From: Pseudomonadota bacterium
GTDB taxonomy: Bacteria > Pseudomonadota > Gammaproteobacteria > Burkholderiales > Burkholderiaceae_C
Reading direction: 5' to 3'
DNA length: 39,266 nucleotides
NCBI GenBank assembly: GCA_963204815.1
Contig: CAUJHQ010000113.1
Span: 1-39,266, forward strand
The first letter of the stretch is position 1. Each line of letters begins with the position of its first letter. The notes under the pieces are model-generated. The model was not told the origin of the DNA, ran no database searches, and was given only the letters and a program-made list of their open reading frames with translations. The translations under genes and the position numbers were made by a program. Below, piece after piece: positions 29,837 through 38,361 of the stretch.

Positions 29837-31027
29837 TCAGCGGCCGGCGGTCTCGGCCAGCAGGTCGGCTTCGAGCATCAGGCTGTCGGCCAGGAACTTG
29901 GCGGCCCAGTTCAGGTATTCGTAGGGGCCGTACTCGCCCTGCACCGGGAACGAGCCCTTGACGCCGCCGCGCTGGGCCGCCGGGCCTTGCAGGTGCACGC
30001 TGCGGCGAACGAAGGCGTTGGCGCGGCGCGCGGCCTCGAACCAGTCGGCACGGCCGGTGATGCGAAACAGCAGCATCCAGCACAGCGCCACCTGCGCGGC
30101 GCCGGTGAGGCAGACCCAGTCGACGGTCGGCTTCCAGTCGGCGGCGAAGCGGCCGGGCAGCGTGCCGTCCGGGCCCAGCGCCCGCAGCAACGCGCTGGCG
30201 GTGCGCTCGGCGGCGGCCAGCAGCGAAGGGTCGGGCCGCAGCCGGTAGGCTTCGATCACGCCGCGCAGCGTGTAGCCCAGCGTGTGCGTCAGCGGCTGCG
30301 TGACGTCGCTCAGGCAGCAGCGGTCGAACCAGCCGTTGGCCGTCTGCCCGCCGAGCGCCCAGCGGACGTTCGCCAGGCCGGCATCGCCGTAGCCGCGGCC
30401 GGGGTCGACGCGCTCGGCCTCGAACAGGCCCCAGGCGACGTGCGTCTCGTACTGCTTCTCGCCGGCGGCGGCGAACGGGCTGCCGTAGCGGCGCCAGCAG
30501 CCGTCGGGGTCCTGGTGCAGGACCAGCCAGTCGGCGGCGCGGCGCATCGGCTCGCGGTAGCGGCCGGTCTCCGCCTCGGCGGCGGCCAGGCCGAGCAGGA
30601 TCTGGCCGGTGTTGAAGGTGGTCGCCTGCACCGGCACGGAGTCGATGCGGCCGCCCTGGAACGCGCCGTCGGGCAGCTGGATCTTCACCAGCCAGTCGGC
30701 CATGCGCAGCGCACGCTCCCGGTAGTCGGCCTGGCCGGAGCGGCGGGCGTACTCCAGCATCGTCGGCACGATGTAGCCCGTGGTTTCGGGGTACGAGGTG
30801 GCCCAGCCCTTCACGAGGCTGAAGTCGCGTGCCACGCCGCCGTCGTGCGAGGCCGAGGCGTCCTGCGCGCGGCACAGCCAGGCCATCACCTCGGGCAGCA
30901 CGCGCTCAGTGCCGGCGTCCAGCGCCGGCAGGCCGGCGGCGTCGCGCTGGCGCTCGAGCTTGGCCTCGCGCGGCAGCGCGAGCGTGTCGAGCGTGCGGCG
31001 GGCGTGGCGGCGCAGCGTCGGGATCAT
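29837..31027 (-). CDS. alpha/alpha-barrel protein of unknown function
   Basis: 396 residues, soluble, without a signal peptide. Repeated helix pairs with W-L, G-x-x-D-G and G-W-F motifs (V-K-I-Q-L-P-D-G-A-F-Q-G-G, V-L-H-Q-D-P-D-G-C-W-R-R-Y, T-A-N-G-W-F-D-R) show an (alpha/alpha)6-type toroid, as in prenyltransferase/squalene-cyclase-like domains and some glycan-active enzymes. No specific catalytic set can be named. It overlaps the NadE-type gene by 4 nt (ATGA) and is the last gene of the acyl/amide cluster. Similar proteins are common in surface-polysaccharide loci, which fits the context. Confidence 0.7.
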   Translation of the reverse strand: MIPTLRRHARRTLDTLALPREAKLERQRDAAGLPALDAGTERVLPEVMAWLCRAQDASASHDGGVARDFSLVKGWATSYPETTGYIVPTMLEYARRSGQADYRERALRMADWLVKIQLPDGAFQGGRIDSVPVQATTFNTGQILLGLAAAEAETGRYREPMRRAADWLVLHQDPDGCWRRYGSPFAAAGEKQYETHVAWGLFEAERVDPGRGYGDAGLANVRWALGGQTANGWFDRCCLSDVTQPLTHTLGYTLRGVIEAYRLRPDPSLLAAAERTASALLRALGPDGTLPGRFAADWKPTVDWVCLTGAAQVALCWMLLFRITGRADWFEAARRANAFVRRSVHLQGPAAQRGGVKGSFPVQGEYGPYEYLNWAAKFLADSLMLEADLLAETAGR

Positions 31028-32010
31028 GCGGCGGGCACTCCTTCGAGCATCGTCTCGGCGGCCGCGTGCAGGTAGCGCGCGGTGCGGCGCTTGGCTTCGA
31101 TGTCGTCGTAGACGCGCTGGGCGCGCGCGGCGTCCAGGCCGAGCGCGGCCGCCAGCGTGGCGGGCGGCACGTCGTGCTCGTGCGCCCAGAGCGCCAGGTC
31201 CATCTGCGCATACGGCAGCGCGAAGTAGAACTCGTCCTGACCTTGCGCCAGCGTGTAGGTGTCGGTGGTGGGCACCGCGCTGCAGATGGCCTCGGGCAGG
31301 CCGAGAGCGCGCGCCATGGCGTAGACCTGCGTCTTGTACAGGTGCGCGATCGGCTTCAGGTCGGCGGCGCCGTCGCCCACCTTGACGAAGAAGCCCTGGT
31401 CGTATTCCAGCCGGTTCGGCGTGCCGACCACGGCATAGTTCAGGCGGTCGGCGTGGAAGTAGTCCATCGTCTTGCGCACGCGCTGCTTGAAATTCGTCGC
31501 GGCGACGATCTGCAGGTACTCGCGCACCGGCAGCCGTGCCTCGTGCAGCGCGCCGGCGGGGTCGGCGACGACGAGCTTGAAGTAGTTGATGCCGCCCTCG
31601 AGCCCGCCGGCGATGACGATCTTGTTCTTCCAGCCTTCGCCGTAGGCCGGGAAGACACGGCGGATGGCCTCGTCGCGCTGGCGGTAGCAGCCCAGGCCTT
31701 CGAGCGCCGGCGCGATGTCGAAGACCTCGTGCGCGATGCCCAGGTGGCGCGCCAGCGCGAGGCCGCGTTCGGTGGAGAAGCCGCTCGAGTCGCGCTCGGG
31801 CATCAGCAGGCCGAAGACCTTGCCGGGGCCGACGGCGCGCACCGCGAGCGCGGCGCAGACCGAGCTGTCGATGCCGCCGGAGATGGCGACCACGAAGCCG
31901 CGCCGGTGCAGCCGGCGCACGAGGCTCTCGCGCATCCACGCGCCGATGCGGTCGGCCTCGGGCAGGCAGTCGAGCGCGAGGACCTGGGGGCCGAAGGGTG
32001 CGGCGGACAT
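31024..32010 (-). CDS. nadE: NadE-type NAD synthetase/N-type PP-loop amidating enzyme
   Basis: 328 residues. The PP-loop S-G-G-I-D-S-S is at residues 44-50, followed by the NAD-synthetase blocks V-V-G-T-P-N-R-L-E-Y, G-D-G-A-A-D-L-K-P-I-A-H-L-Y-K-T and P-T-T-D-T-Y. The enzyme adenylylates a carboxylate and amidates it with ammonia; there is no glutaminase domain, so it would use free NH3 or a partner's. In an acyl/glycan cluster it is either a second NAD synthetase or a paralogue that amidates another acid. Stop overlaps the next gene; start is 9 nt after the first ACP. Confidence 0.82.
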   Translation of the reverse strand: MSAAPFGPQVLALDCLPEADRIGAWMRESLVRRLHRRGFVVAISGGIDSSVCAALAVRAVGPGKVFGLLMPERDSSGFSTERGLALARHLGIAHEVFDIAPALEGLGCYRQRDEAIRRVFPAYGEGWKNKIVIAGGLEGGINYFKLVVADPAGALHEARLPVREYLQIVAATNFKQRVRKTMDYFHADRLNYAVVGTPNRLEYDQGFFVKVGDGAADLKPIAHLYKTQVYAMARALGLPEAICSAVPTTDTYTLAQGQDEFYFALPYAQMDLALWAHEHDVPPATLAAALGLDAARAQRVYDDIEAKRRTARYLHAAAETMLEGVPAA

Positions 32011-32019
32011 GGCCGCCCC

Positions 32020-32268
32020 TCAGCCGCGCTTGCGCGTGACGTAGGCCGCCACGGCGTCGAGGCTGTCCAGGTTCTCCGGCACCATCTCGTCGTCGCCGAC
32101 CTTGATGCCGTAGGTTTCCTCCAGGTGCGCGATCAGCTCCAGGAAGCCGGTCGAGTCGAGCACGTGGTGTTCGAGGAACGAGTCGCCGTCGCCCAGCGCG
32201 GGGCCGCCGGCGCCCATGATGAAGTTGTCCTCGACATAGCGGCGCAGCTGCGCCTTCAGATCGCTCAT
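32020..32268 (-). CDS. acyl carrier protein 1
   Basis: 82 residues with the four-helix ACP pattern. The phosphopantetheine Ser is in D-S-T-G-F (residues 38-42), rather than the D-S-L of housekeeping ACP. It would carry an activated acyl or aminoacyl group as a thioester. It follows the acyl-AMP ligase after 39 nt, so the ligase is its likely loader. The genome's FabD/FabF-linked acpP is expected elsewhere. Confidence 0.85.
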   Translation of the reverse strand: MSDLKAQLRRYVEDNFIMGAGGPALGDGDSFLEHHVLDSTGFLELIAHLEETYGIKVGDDEMVPENLDSLDAVAAYVTRKRG

Positions 32269-32307
32269 GCTCGTGTTCCCACCCTTTGGTCGTTCATTGG
32301 CCGCGAT

Positions 32308-33798
32308 TCATCGCTCACGCAGCGCGGCGTGGCGCACCTTGCCGGATTCGGTTTTCGGCAACTCGTCGACGATCTCCACCGTCTTCGGCGCCATGTGGCT
32401 TTCGAGGTGCGCCAGGCAGAAGCGGATGATCTCGCGCGGCTGCAGCATTGACCCCATTTTTAATGTGACAAAGGCCTTCACGGCCTGTCCCATCGCGTCG
32501 TCCGGCACGCCGACGACGGCGCAACCCGTGACGTCCGTCATGCGGTGGATGACGTCCTCCACCTCGCGCGGGGCGACCTTCTCGCCGCGTGTCTTGATGA
32601 TGTCGTCGGTGCGGGCGACGAAGTACAGGTAGCCGTCGGCATCGGTGCGGAACAGGTCGCCGGTGTGCAGCACCCGCTCGCCTTCCTGCGGGCCGGGGCG
32701 CAGGCGGCGCTCGGTTTCCTCGGGGCGGCGCCAGTAGCCGCGCATCACGTGGCTGCCGCGTACGACGAGCTCGCCGGTCTGGCCGTGCGGCAGGCGGCGG
32801 CCCTGCTCGTCGGCCAGCCAGTGCTCCTGGTTGGGCATGCCGCGGCCGACGCTGCCGGGGCGGCGGTCCACCTCCTCGGGCGGCAGGTAGCTCACGCGCT
32901 TGCACTCGGTCAGGCCGTACATCGAGAACAGCCGCGCCTGCGGCCAGGCCTGGCGCAGGCGCTCGAGATGGCGCGTGGGCAGCGCGGCGGCAGCGTTGGT
33001 GGCGAGGCGGATCGCGCCGTGGTCGAAGCGGCCGAGCTGCGGCAGGTCGAGCAGCGCGCCGTACAGCGTGGGCACGCCGGGAAACACGGTGACGCGCTCG
33101 CGTTCGAGAGCTTCCGCCAACTTGATCGGGAAGGCGGCGCGCTCGAGGGTGACGGTGGCGCCCAGCCCCAGGCCCATCAGCAGGTTGTAGAGGCCGTAGC
33201 TGAAGGTGGGCGGCAGCGCGAGGCCGATGACGTCGCTCTCCGCGTAGCCGATGTAGGCCTGCACCGCGTTCCAGGCACTGACCATGTTCAGGTGCGTCAG
33301 CATCACGCCCTTGGGCTGGCCGGTGCTGCCGGAGGTGTAGATGAGCGCCGCGAGGTCCTGGTCGATGCGGCGCACCGGCCGTGCCGGTGGCGCCGCCAGC
33401 TCGAACTGCGCCGCGCTGCGCACGCGGCGCAGCGAAGGGCAGCGCGCCTCGACGCCCTGCCATGCCGCGGCCAGCCGTTCGTCGGCCAGCAGCACGCGGG
33501 CTTCGGTGTCGTCGATCACGAAGGCGAGCTTGTCGGCCTTGGTCGTCACGCCCAGCGGCACGACGACGGCGCCGATCACCAGCACCGCGTGCAGCGCGAC
33601 GGCGTACTCGATGTCGCTTTCCAGCAGCAGCACCACGCGGTCGCCCGGTTCCACGCCGTCGGCCTGCAGCAGGGCCGCCAGCGCTGCCACGCGCTGCGCG
33701 AGTTCGGCGTACGTGACGCGTCGCGCGCCGGCGACGAGCGCGGTCTTCGCCGGCAGGCGCGCCGCGGCGGCCTCGAAGGCGTGGTGCAACAACCTCAT
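32308..33798 (-). CDS. acyl-AMP ligase (ANL superfamily)
   Basis: 496 residues. The phosphate loop Y-T-S-G-S-T-G-Q-P-K-G is at 154-164, the A5 block Y-G-L-T-E near residue 302, the hinge G-Y-L-Y-F-V-A-R-T-D-D-I-I-K and the C-terminal catalytic Lys in T-E-S-G-K-V-R. These enzymes activate a carboxylic acid as the adenylate and load CoA or an ACP. General likeness to ligases found in exosortase and polysaccharide loci (L-P-P-T-F-S-Y-G-L-Y-N-L-L-M) is seen. Its ATG overlaps the asnB stop as ATGA, so the two are co-translated. Confidence 0.9.
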   Translation of the reverse strand: MRLLHHAFEAAAARLPAKTALVAGARRVTYAELAQRVAALAALLQADGVEPGDRVVLLLESDIEYAVALHAVLVIGAVVVPLGVTTKADKLAFVIDDTEARVLLADERLAAAWQGVEARCPSLRRVRSAAQFELAAPPARPVRRIDQDLAALIYTSGSTGQPKGVMLTHLNMVSAWNAVQAYIGYAESDVIGLALPPTFSYGLYNLLMGLGLGATVTLERAAFPIKLAEALERERVTVFPGVPTLYGALLDLPQLGRFDHGAIRLATNAAAALPTRHLERLRQAWPQARLFSMYGLTECKRVSYLPPEEVDRRPGSVGRGMPNQEHWLADEQGRRLPHGQTGELVVRGSHVMRGYWRRPEETERRLRPGPQEGERVLHTGDLFRTDADGYLYFVARTDDIIKTRGEKVAPREVEDVIHRMTDVTGCAVVGVPDDAMGQAVKAFVTLKMGSMLQPREIIRFCLAHLESHMAPKTVEIVDELPKTESGKVRHAALRER

Positions 33799-35720
33799 GC
33801 CGCTTCGCCCCGCACCAGCTGCCGGTGCAGCGACATCGTCGAGACGATGCCGACGAAGGCCATGTTGTCGCCGAAGCCGATGGCGCGCCCGGCGGCGCAC
33901 TTGTCGACCAGCTTGCCGACGGCCACGGGGTCGAAGAGGCCGGCGTCGTCCAGGCTCGTGCGGTCCAGCAGCGCTGCGGTGTCGTCGCGCAGGCGGCCGC
34001 CTTCGAAGAAGCAGGCGCTGTCGGGCGCGCGGTACGGCTGCTTGGTGCGCTGTCCGATCGACGGCGGCAGCTCGGCCGCGAAGGCGCGCCGCAGCAGCAC
34101 CTTCTCCTTCAAGCCGCAGAGCTTGAGCCGGACCGGCAGGCGGCACGAGAACTCGAGCACGCGGTGGTCCAGGAAGGGGAAGCGGGCCTCGATCGACGCC
34201 GCCATCGCCATGCGGTCGCCCTGGCTCGACAGCAGGTAGCCCGACATCAGCGTGTTCGCCTCCACGTACTGGTCGCGCGCCAGCGCCGGCCAGCGCGCGA
34301 AGTCGGCCGGCAGCGTGGCGGCGAGCGCCGCTTCGGCGTCGAAGGCCTCCAGCCGCTGGCGCCATTCCGGGCGGAAGAAGGCGAGCACGCGGCGCGTGGT
34401 CTGCAGGCGCAGCATGTGCGCGAAGGCGGGCGAGGCGGTCTTGTCGAGCCCGCTGCCGAAGAAGCCCTGCGTCATCGCGCGGCCGGCGGCCGGCGAGTTC
34501 GCGAGGTACGGGTACAGGCGGCCGAGCAGTGCGCCGCGCCACTTCGAGCCCGGCGCGCGCGCCACGAAGCGGCGGATCGCGGCTTCCTTGAAGAGGTCGT
34601 AGCCGCCGAAGGCCTCGTCGGCGCCCTCGCCGGTGAGCACCACCTTGTAGCCGGCGGCGCGCACGCTGTCGGCCAGCAGCATCATCGGCACCGGCGCCGT
34701 GCGCACCACCGGCGTCTCGGCGTGGCGCACCATGCGCGCGAAGGCGGCGGCGATGGCGGGCTTGCTCGCTTCGATGGCCGAGTGGTCGGTGCCGAGCTTC
34801 GCGACGAGCGCCTGCTGGTGTTCGCGTTCGTCGAACTCGGCGTCCTCGAAGGTCAGCGAGAAGCTGCGCAGCGGCGTCTCGGTGCGGCGGCGGATGATGG
34901 TGGTGATGATCGACGAGTCGAGCCCGCCCGACAGGTAGGCGCCCACCGGCACGTCGGCGCGCAGCTGCAGGCGCACGGCGTCGACCAGCAGTTCGTGCAG
35001 CTCGTCGGCCCAGCGCTCGTCGCTCCAGGCCGGCGTGTCGGCGCCGAAGGGCCAGTCCCAGTAGCGTTCGATGCGCGTGCCGGCGGCGTCGACCGTCATC
35101 ACGTGGCCGGGCGGCAGCACCTCGACGCCCTCGAACACCGAGGTCGGCGGCAGCGCGGCCCAGTAGCCGAAGACCGACGCGAGACCGGTGGCGTCCAGTG
35201 CGCGCGGCACCTCGGGCAGCGCGAACAGCGCCTTCACTTCCGACGCGAACGCGAGGCGGCCGTTCACGCGCGTGTGGAACAGCGGCCGGATGCCGACGCG
35301 GTCGCGCGCCAGCACCAGGCGCTGGCGGCGGCCGTCCCAGAGCGCGATCGCGAACTGGCCGTTCAGGTGGCGCACGAAGGCGTCGCCATGCTCTTCGTAC
35401 AGGTGCACCAGCACCTCGGTGTCGGAGGCGGTGGCGAAGCGGTGGCCGCGCTTCAGCAGGTCGGCGCGCAGTTCCAGGTAGTTGAAGATCTCGCCGTTGA
35501 AGACGACCTGGATCGCGCCGTCCTCGTTGCCCATCGGCTGCGCGCCACCGGCGAGGTCGATGATGGCCAGCCGCGCGTGGCCCAGGCCCACCGGGCCCTG
35601 CACCAGCACGCCCTGACCATCGGGGCCGCGGTGGTGCAGCGCGGCGACCATGTGCTCGACCTCGTCGCGCCGCGGCGGTGCCGCGCCGGGTGCGCTCCAG
35701 AGGCCGGCGATGCCGCACAT
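33795..35720 (-). CDS. asnB: AsnB-type glutamine-hydrolysing amidotransferase
   Basis: 641 residues. An N-terminal Ntn glutaminase begins M-C-G-I-A-G with Cys2 as nucleophile; Arg50, Asn75 and Asp100 of the glutamine site are kept. The C-terminal synthetase has the PP-loop S-G-G-L-D-S-S at 264-270 and E-G-A-D-E-A-F-G-G-Y-D. The enzyme activates a carboxylate with ATP and makes an amide with ammonia from glutamine. In this acyl/glycan setting the acceptor may be a sugar acid or acyl chain rather than aspartate. It sits 13 nt after the KAS III gene. Confidence 0.92.
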   Translation of the reverse strand: MCGIAGLWSAPGAAPPRRDEVEHMVAALHHRGPDGQGVLVQGPVGLGHARLAIIDLAGGAQPMGNEDGAIQVVFNGEIFNYLELRADLLKRGHRFATASDTEVLVHLYEEHGDAFVRHLNGQFAIALWDGRRQRLVLARDRVGIRPLFHTRVNGRLAFASEVKALFALPEVPRALDATGLASVFGYWAALPPTSVFEGVEVLPPGHVMTVDAAGTRIERYWDWPFGADTPAWSDERWADELHELLVDAVRLQLRADVPVGAYLSGGLDSSIITTIIRRRTETPLRSFSLTFEDAEFDEREHQQALVAKLGTDHSAIEASKPAIAAAFARMVRHAETPVVRTAPVPMMLLADSVRAAGYKVVLTGEGADEAFGGYDLFKEAAIRRFVARAPGSKWRGALLGRLYPYLANSPAAGRAMTQGFFGSGLDKTASPAFAHMLRLQTTRRVLAFFRPEWRQRLEAFDAEAALAATLPADFARWPALARDQYVEANTLMSGYLLSSQGDRMAMAASIEARFPFLDHRVLEFSCRLPVRLKLCGLKEKVLLRRAFAAELPPSIGQRTKQPYRAPDSACFFEGGRLRDDTAALLDRTSLDDAGLFDPVAVGKLVDKCAAGRAIGFGDNMAFVGIVSTMSLHRQLVRGEAA

Positions 35721-35733
35721 CGGGGTCGGCCCC

Positions 35734-36768
35734 TCAGCGCTTGGCGACCGCGCCGCTGTGGTCCAGGTGCATCAGCGGCACGCCGGGCTCGAGGTCGACG
35801 ACCGCCGCGCCCCACGAGAGGCCGACGCCGTAGCCCAGCAGCATCAGCTTCTGGCGCGCCGTGCGTTCGGCGGCGATGCGCCGCGTGAGCGCCACCGCCA
35901 CCGACGGTCCGCCGCAGTTGCCGGTGTCTTCCAGCACGATGGGCACGCGGTCCTCCGGCAGCCCGCACTTCTTCATCAGGTGCTTCATGATGAAGCGGTT
36001 CGACTGGTGGAACAGGTAGCTGTCGATGTCGCCGACGGCGCAGCCGGCGAGTGCCAGCGTGTCGTGGATCAGCGGCGGCACGCGCTTGATCGTGAAGTTG
36101 AAGATGCCGGCGCCGTCCATGCGCAGCGACAGGTCGCGCGGGTCGGCCGGCGTGCGGTCGCGGAAGGCGCCGCCGCGGATGATGAGCCCGGCATGGCCGC
36201 TGCCGTCGGTCTGCAGCACGAAGTGGCCGGTGCCCGTGCCCGCCTCGATCGCGGTGGCCGAGCCGGAGTCGCTGAACAGCAGCGTCGTCGCGTGGTCGGT
36301 GGGGTCGACGAAGCGACTCGGCGTCTCGCCGTGCAGCATCAGGATGCGCTGGTGGCCGCCACCCTTGAGCATGGTCGCGGCGATGTACAGACCGTAGGGG
36401 TAGCCCGAGCAGCCCAGCCCCATGTCGAAGGCCGCGCACTGGTCCGACAGGCCCAGCCACTGGTGCAGCAGGCAGGCCGACGACGGCAGGAAGTGGTCCG
36501 GGCTCTGCGTGACGAAGATCAGGCCGGTGATGCTGTCGCGCGCCCAGCCCAGGCGTTCGAGCAGCTGCTCGGCGGCCTCGAAGCTGAGGTCGGCGGCGGT
36601 CGTGCCGGGCGCGACGACGCGGCGCTCGCGCACGCCGGCCATCTGGACCACCTTGCGCACCTCGTCGGGGTCGAAGCCGGACGCCGGGTCCAGGTTGTCG
36701 GCGATGGTCGCCGGCATGCACGTGGCGACGCCCGCGATGCGGAACCCGTCGAGGGTGGAACGGCTCAT
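35734..36768 (-). CDS. 3-oxoacyl-ACP synthase III family protein
   Basis: 344 residues with the thiolase-fold triad Cys120 (M-G-L-G-C-S-G-Y), His254 (F-H-Q-S-N-R-F) and Asn284 (D-T-G-N-C-G-G-P-S). KAS III enzymes condense an acyl-CoA starter with malonyl-ACP, so this one may start a short chain on one of the ACPs of the cluster. Position between the enoyl-reductase-like gene (9 nt) and asnB (13 nt) shows one transcript. Related KAS III proteins occur in glycan-modification loci (for example the viosamine island of Pseudomonas syringae, VioS). Confidence 0.92.
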   Translation of the reverse strand: MSRSTLDGFRIAGVATCMPATIADNLDPASGFDPDEVRKVVQMAGVRERRVVAPGTTAADLSFEAAEQLLERLGWARDSITGLIFVTQSPDHFLPSSACLLHQWLGLSDQCAAFDMGLGCSGYPYGLYIAATMLKGGGHQRILMLHGETPSRFVDPTDHATTLLFSDSGSATAIEAGTGTGHFVLQTDGSGHAGLIIRGGAFRDRTPADPRDLSLRMDGAGIFNFTIKRVPPLIHDTLALAGCAVGDIDSYLFHQSNRFIMKHLMKKCGLPEDRVPIVLEDTGNCGGPSVAVALTRRIAAERTARQKLMLLGYGVGLSWGAAVVDLEPGVPLMHLDHSGAVAKR

Positions 36769-36777
36769 GGGGACCCT

Positions 36778-37542
36778 TCAGTCGACGATGCGCGCACCGC
36801 CGTCGATGACCAGCGTCTGGCCGACGATGCCCTCGGCCGCCGGGCTCAGCAGGAAGCGCGTCAGGCGCGCCACTTCGGCGGGCTCGACGAAGCGGCCGCG
36901 CGGCGTGCGCTTCAGGCCTTCGGCGATGCGCGCTTCCTTGTCCGGAAAGGCGTCCCAGGCCTCGGTGAGCACGCTGCCCGGCGAGACGATGTTGACGCGG
37001 ATGCCGTGGGGCGCCAGCTCGGCCGCGAGGTGGCGCGACAGCGACTCGAGCGCACCCTTGCTGCTGCCGATGGCGGCGTAGGCCGGCACCGTGCGCACCG
37101 CGCCCGCCGACGAGACGGCGACGATCGCCGAGCCGGCGCCCAATGCCGGCCGCAGCGTCTGCACCAGCTCGAAGAAGGCGCGCACGTTGAGCGCCATCGT
37201 GAAGTCCCAGTGGCGCAGCGTGAGCGCCTCGAACGGCCGGTGCACGCCGGTGGCGGCGGCATGCACGATGGACAGCCCGCCCGCCGGCAGCGCGGCCAGG
37301 CGTTCCTGCACGGCGGCCATGCCCTTGGGCTGCGCGAGGTCGCCGCGCAGCGTTTCCAGGGCCAGCCCTTCGGCCGCGGCGGCGTCGGCGGTGGCCTGCG
37401 CAGCGGCGTCGTTGCGCGCGTAGTTGGCGACGACCTTCGCACCGGCGCGCGCCAGCTCCAGCGCGATCGCGCGGCCGATGCCGCGGGTGCCGCCGGTGAC
37501 GAGCACGGTGTGGCCGTCGAGGCGGCCGAAGGCATCGCTCAC
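36778..37542 (-). CDS. FabL-like enoyl-ACP reductase (SDR)
   Basis: 254 residues. The NADPH site is G-G-T-R-G-I-G at 17-23. The catalytic pair is Tyr155 and Lys162, six residues apart (A-Y-A-A-I-G-S-S-K); the classical Y-x3-K position carries Ile. Y-x6-K is the mark of enoyl reductases, and the S-S-K-G-A-L-E-S-L-S-R-H-L-A and R-G-R-F-V-E-P...G-Q-T-L-V-I-D-G-G parts resemble Bacillus FabL. The likely reaction is reduction of an enoyl-ACP. The GTG start overlaps the FabZ-like stop as GTGA. A 3-ketoacyl reductase is the alternative. Confidence 0.8.
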   Translation of the reverse strand: MSDAFGRLDGHTVLVTGGTRGIGRAIALELARAGAKVVANYARNDAAAQATADAAAAEGLALETLRGDLAQPKGMAAVQERLAALPAGGLSIVHAAATGVHRPFEALTLRHWDFTMALNVRAFFELVQTLRPALGAGSAIVAVSSAGAVRTVPAYAAIGSSKGALESLSRHLAAELAPHGIRVNIVSPGSVLTEAWDAFPDKEARIAEGLKRTPRGRFVEPAEVARLTRFLLSPAAEGIVGQTLVIDGGARIVD

Positions 37543-37985
37543 GGGGCGTCTCCTGCGAGGTGGCGTTCGAGCACGTCGTCGCGGTAGCCGGGCGCGAAGT
37601 TCTCGACCGGCATGAAGGTGAACATCAGCTTGCACTGCGCGACCGCCTTGCCGCCGACCTCGAGCCGGCACTCGGCGTTGGCGTAGCGCGCCTCGTTGGC
37701 CGTGATGTCGCCGACGAGCGTGCACTCGGTGCCCGGACGCACCCAGTCGCGGAAGCTGGCGGAGAGGATCTTCGCCAGCAGCGCCTTGCCGCGCGGCAGC
37801 TTCTGCGCGTCGAGCGCCTTCGCGGCGGCCTGGCCCATCATCTCGACGAGCAGCACGCCGGGCATCACGGGGAAGCCGGGGAAGTGGTCCTGGAACAGCT
37901 CTTCGTCGACCGGCACGGTGCGCGTGGCGACGCAGCGCACGCCGGGCACCAGCTCGGCGATGCGGTCGACGAGCACGAAGCGCAT
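37539..37985 (-). CDS. FabZ-like hotdog dehydratase
   Basis: 148 residues of the hotdog fold. The FabZ/FabA active-site block F-Q-D-H-F-P-G-F-P-V-M-P-G-V-L-L-V-E holds His34 and Glu48, the catalytic pair. It would remove water from a 3-hydroxyacyl-ACP to give an enoyl-ACP, the substrate of the reductase encoded next. The start codon overlaps the second ACP stop by one base (TGATG), so the set is co-translated. Confidence 0.88.
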   Translation of the reverse strand: MRFVLVDRIAELVPGVRCVATRTVPVDEELFQDHFPGFPVMPGVLLVEMMGQAAAKALDAQKLPRGKALLAKILSASFRDWVRPGTECTLVGDITANEARYANAECRLEVGGKAVAQCKLMFTFMPVENFAPGYRDDVLERHLAGDAP

Positions 37986-38227
37986 CAGGCCTCGGCCAGC
38001 TGGCCATGGCGGCGCAGCACGGCGAAGATGTCCTGCACGCTGGCCATGGCGTCGATCTCGTTCTCGTCGAGGTGGATGTCGAACTTCTCGTCGAGCGCGG
38101 CGATCAGCGACAGCGTGCCCAGCGAATCCCAGCCCGCGATGTCCTTGCGTTCGGTGGTGGGCGTGATGCGCGCCGCCGGCTCTTCGAAGACTTCGGCGAT
38201 CCAGGCAATGACGTCTTGGTGGTTCAT
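37985..38227 (-). CDS. acyl carrier protein 2
   Basis: 80 residues with the ACP helix pattern; the phosphopantetheine Ser is in G-W-D-S-L-G-T-L. It is followed by the hotdog, enoyl-reductase and KAS III genes, so it is the probable platform for the short chain. A -10-like TATCCT lies at 38261-38256, about 30 nt before the ATG; no -35 is convincing. The 134-nt gap between this gene and the AAC(3) gene otherwise holds nothing I can name. Confidence 0.85.
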   Translation of the reverse strand: MNHQDVIAWIAEVFEEPAARITPTTERKDIAGWDSLGTLSLIAALDEKFDIHLDENEIDAMASVQDIFAVLRRHGQLAEA

Positions 38228-38361
38228 GGGCGGGGGGGTCGGACGAGGCCGGGGCAGGATAGCGGAATGACCCTGCCGGCGGCATCCCCAATGCGGGCTG
38301 GTCGGCGGTGTCCGCCGGCGCCGAGCGCTTGCGTGTGAACTGTTGCCGTCGCCGCGGCGCG

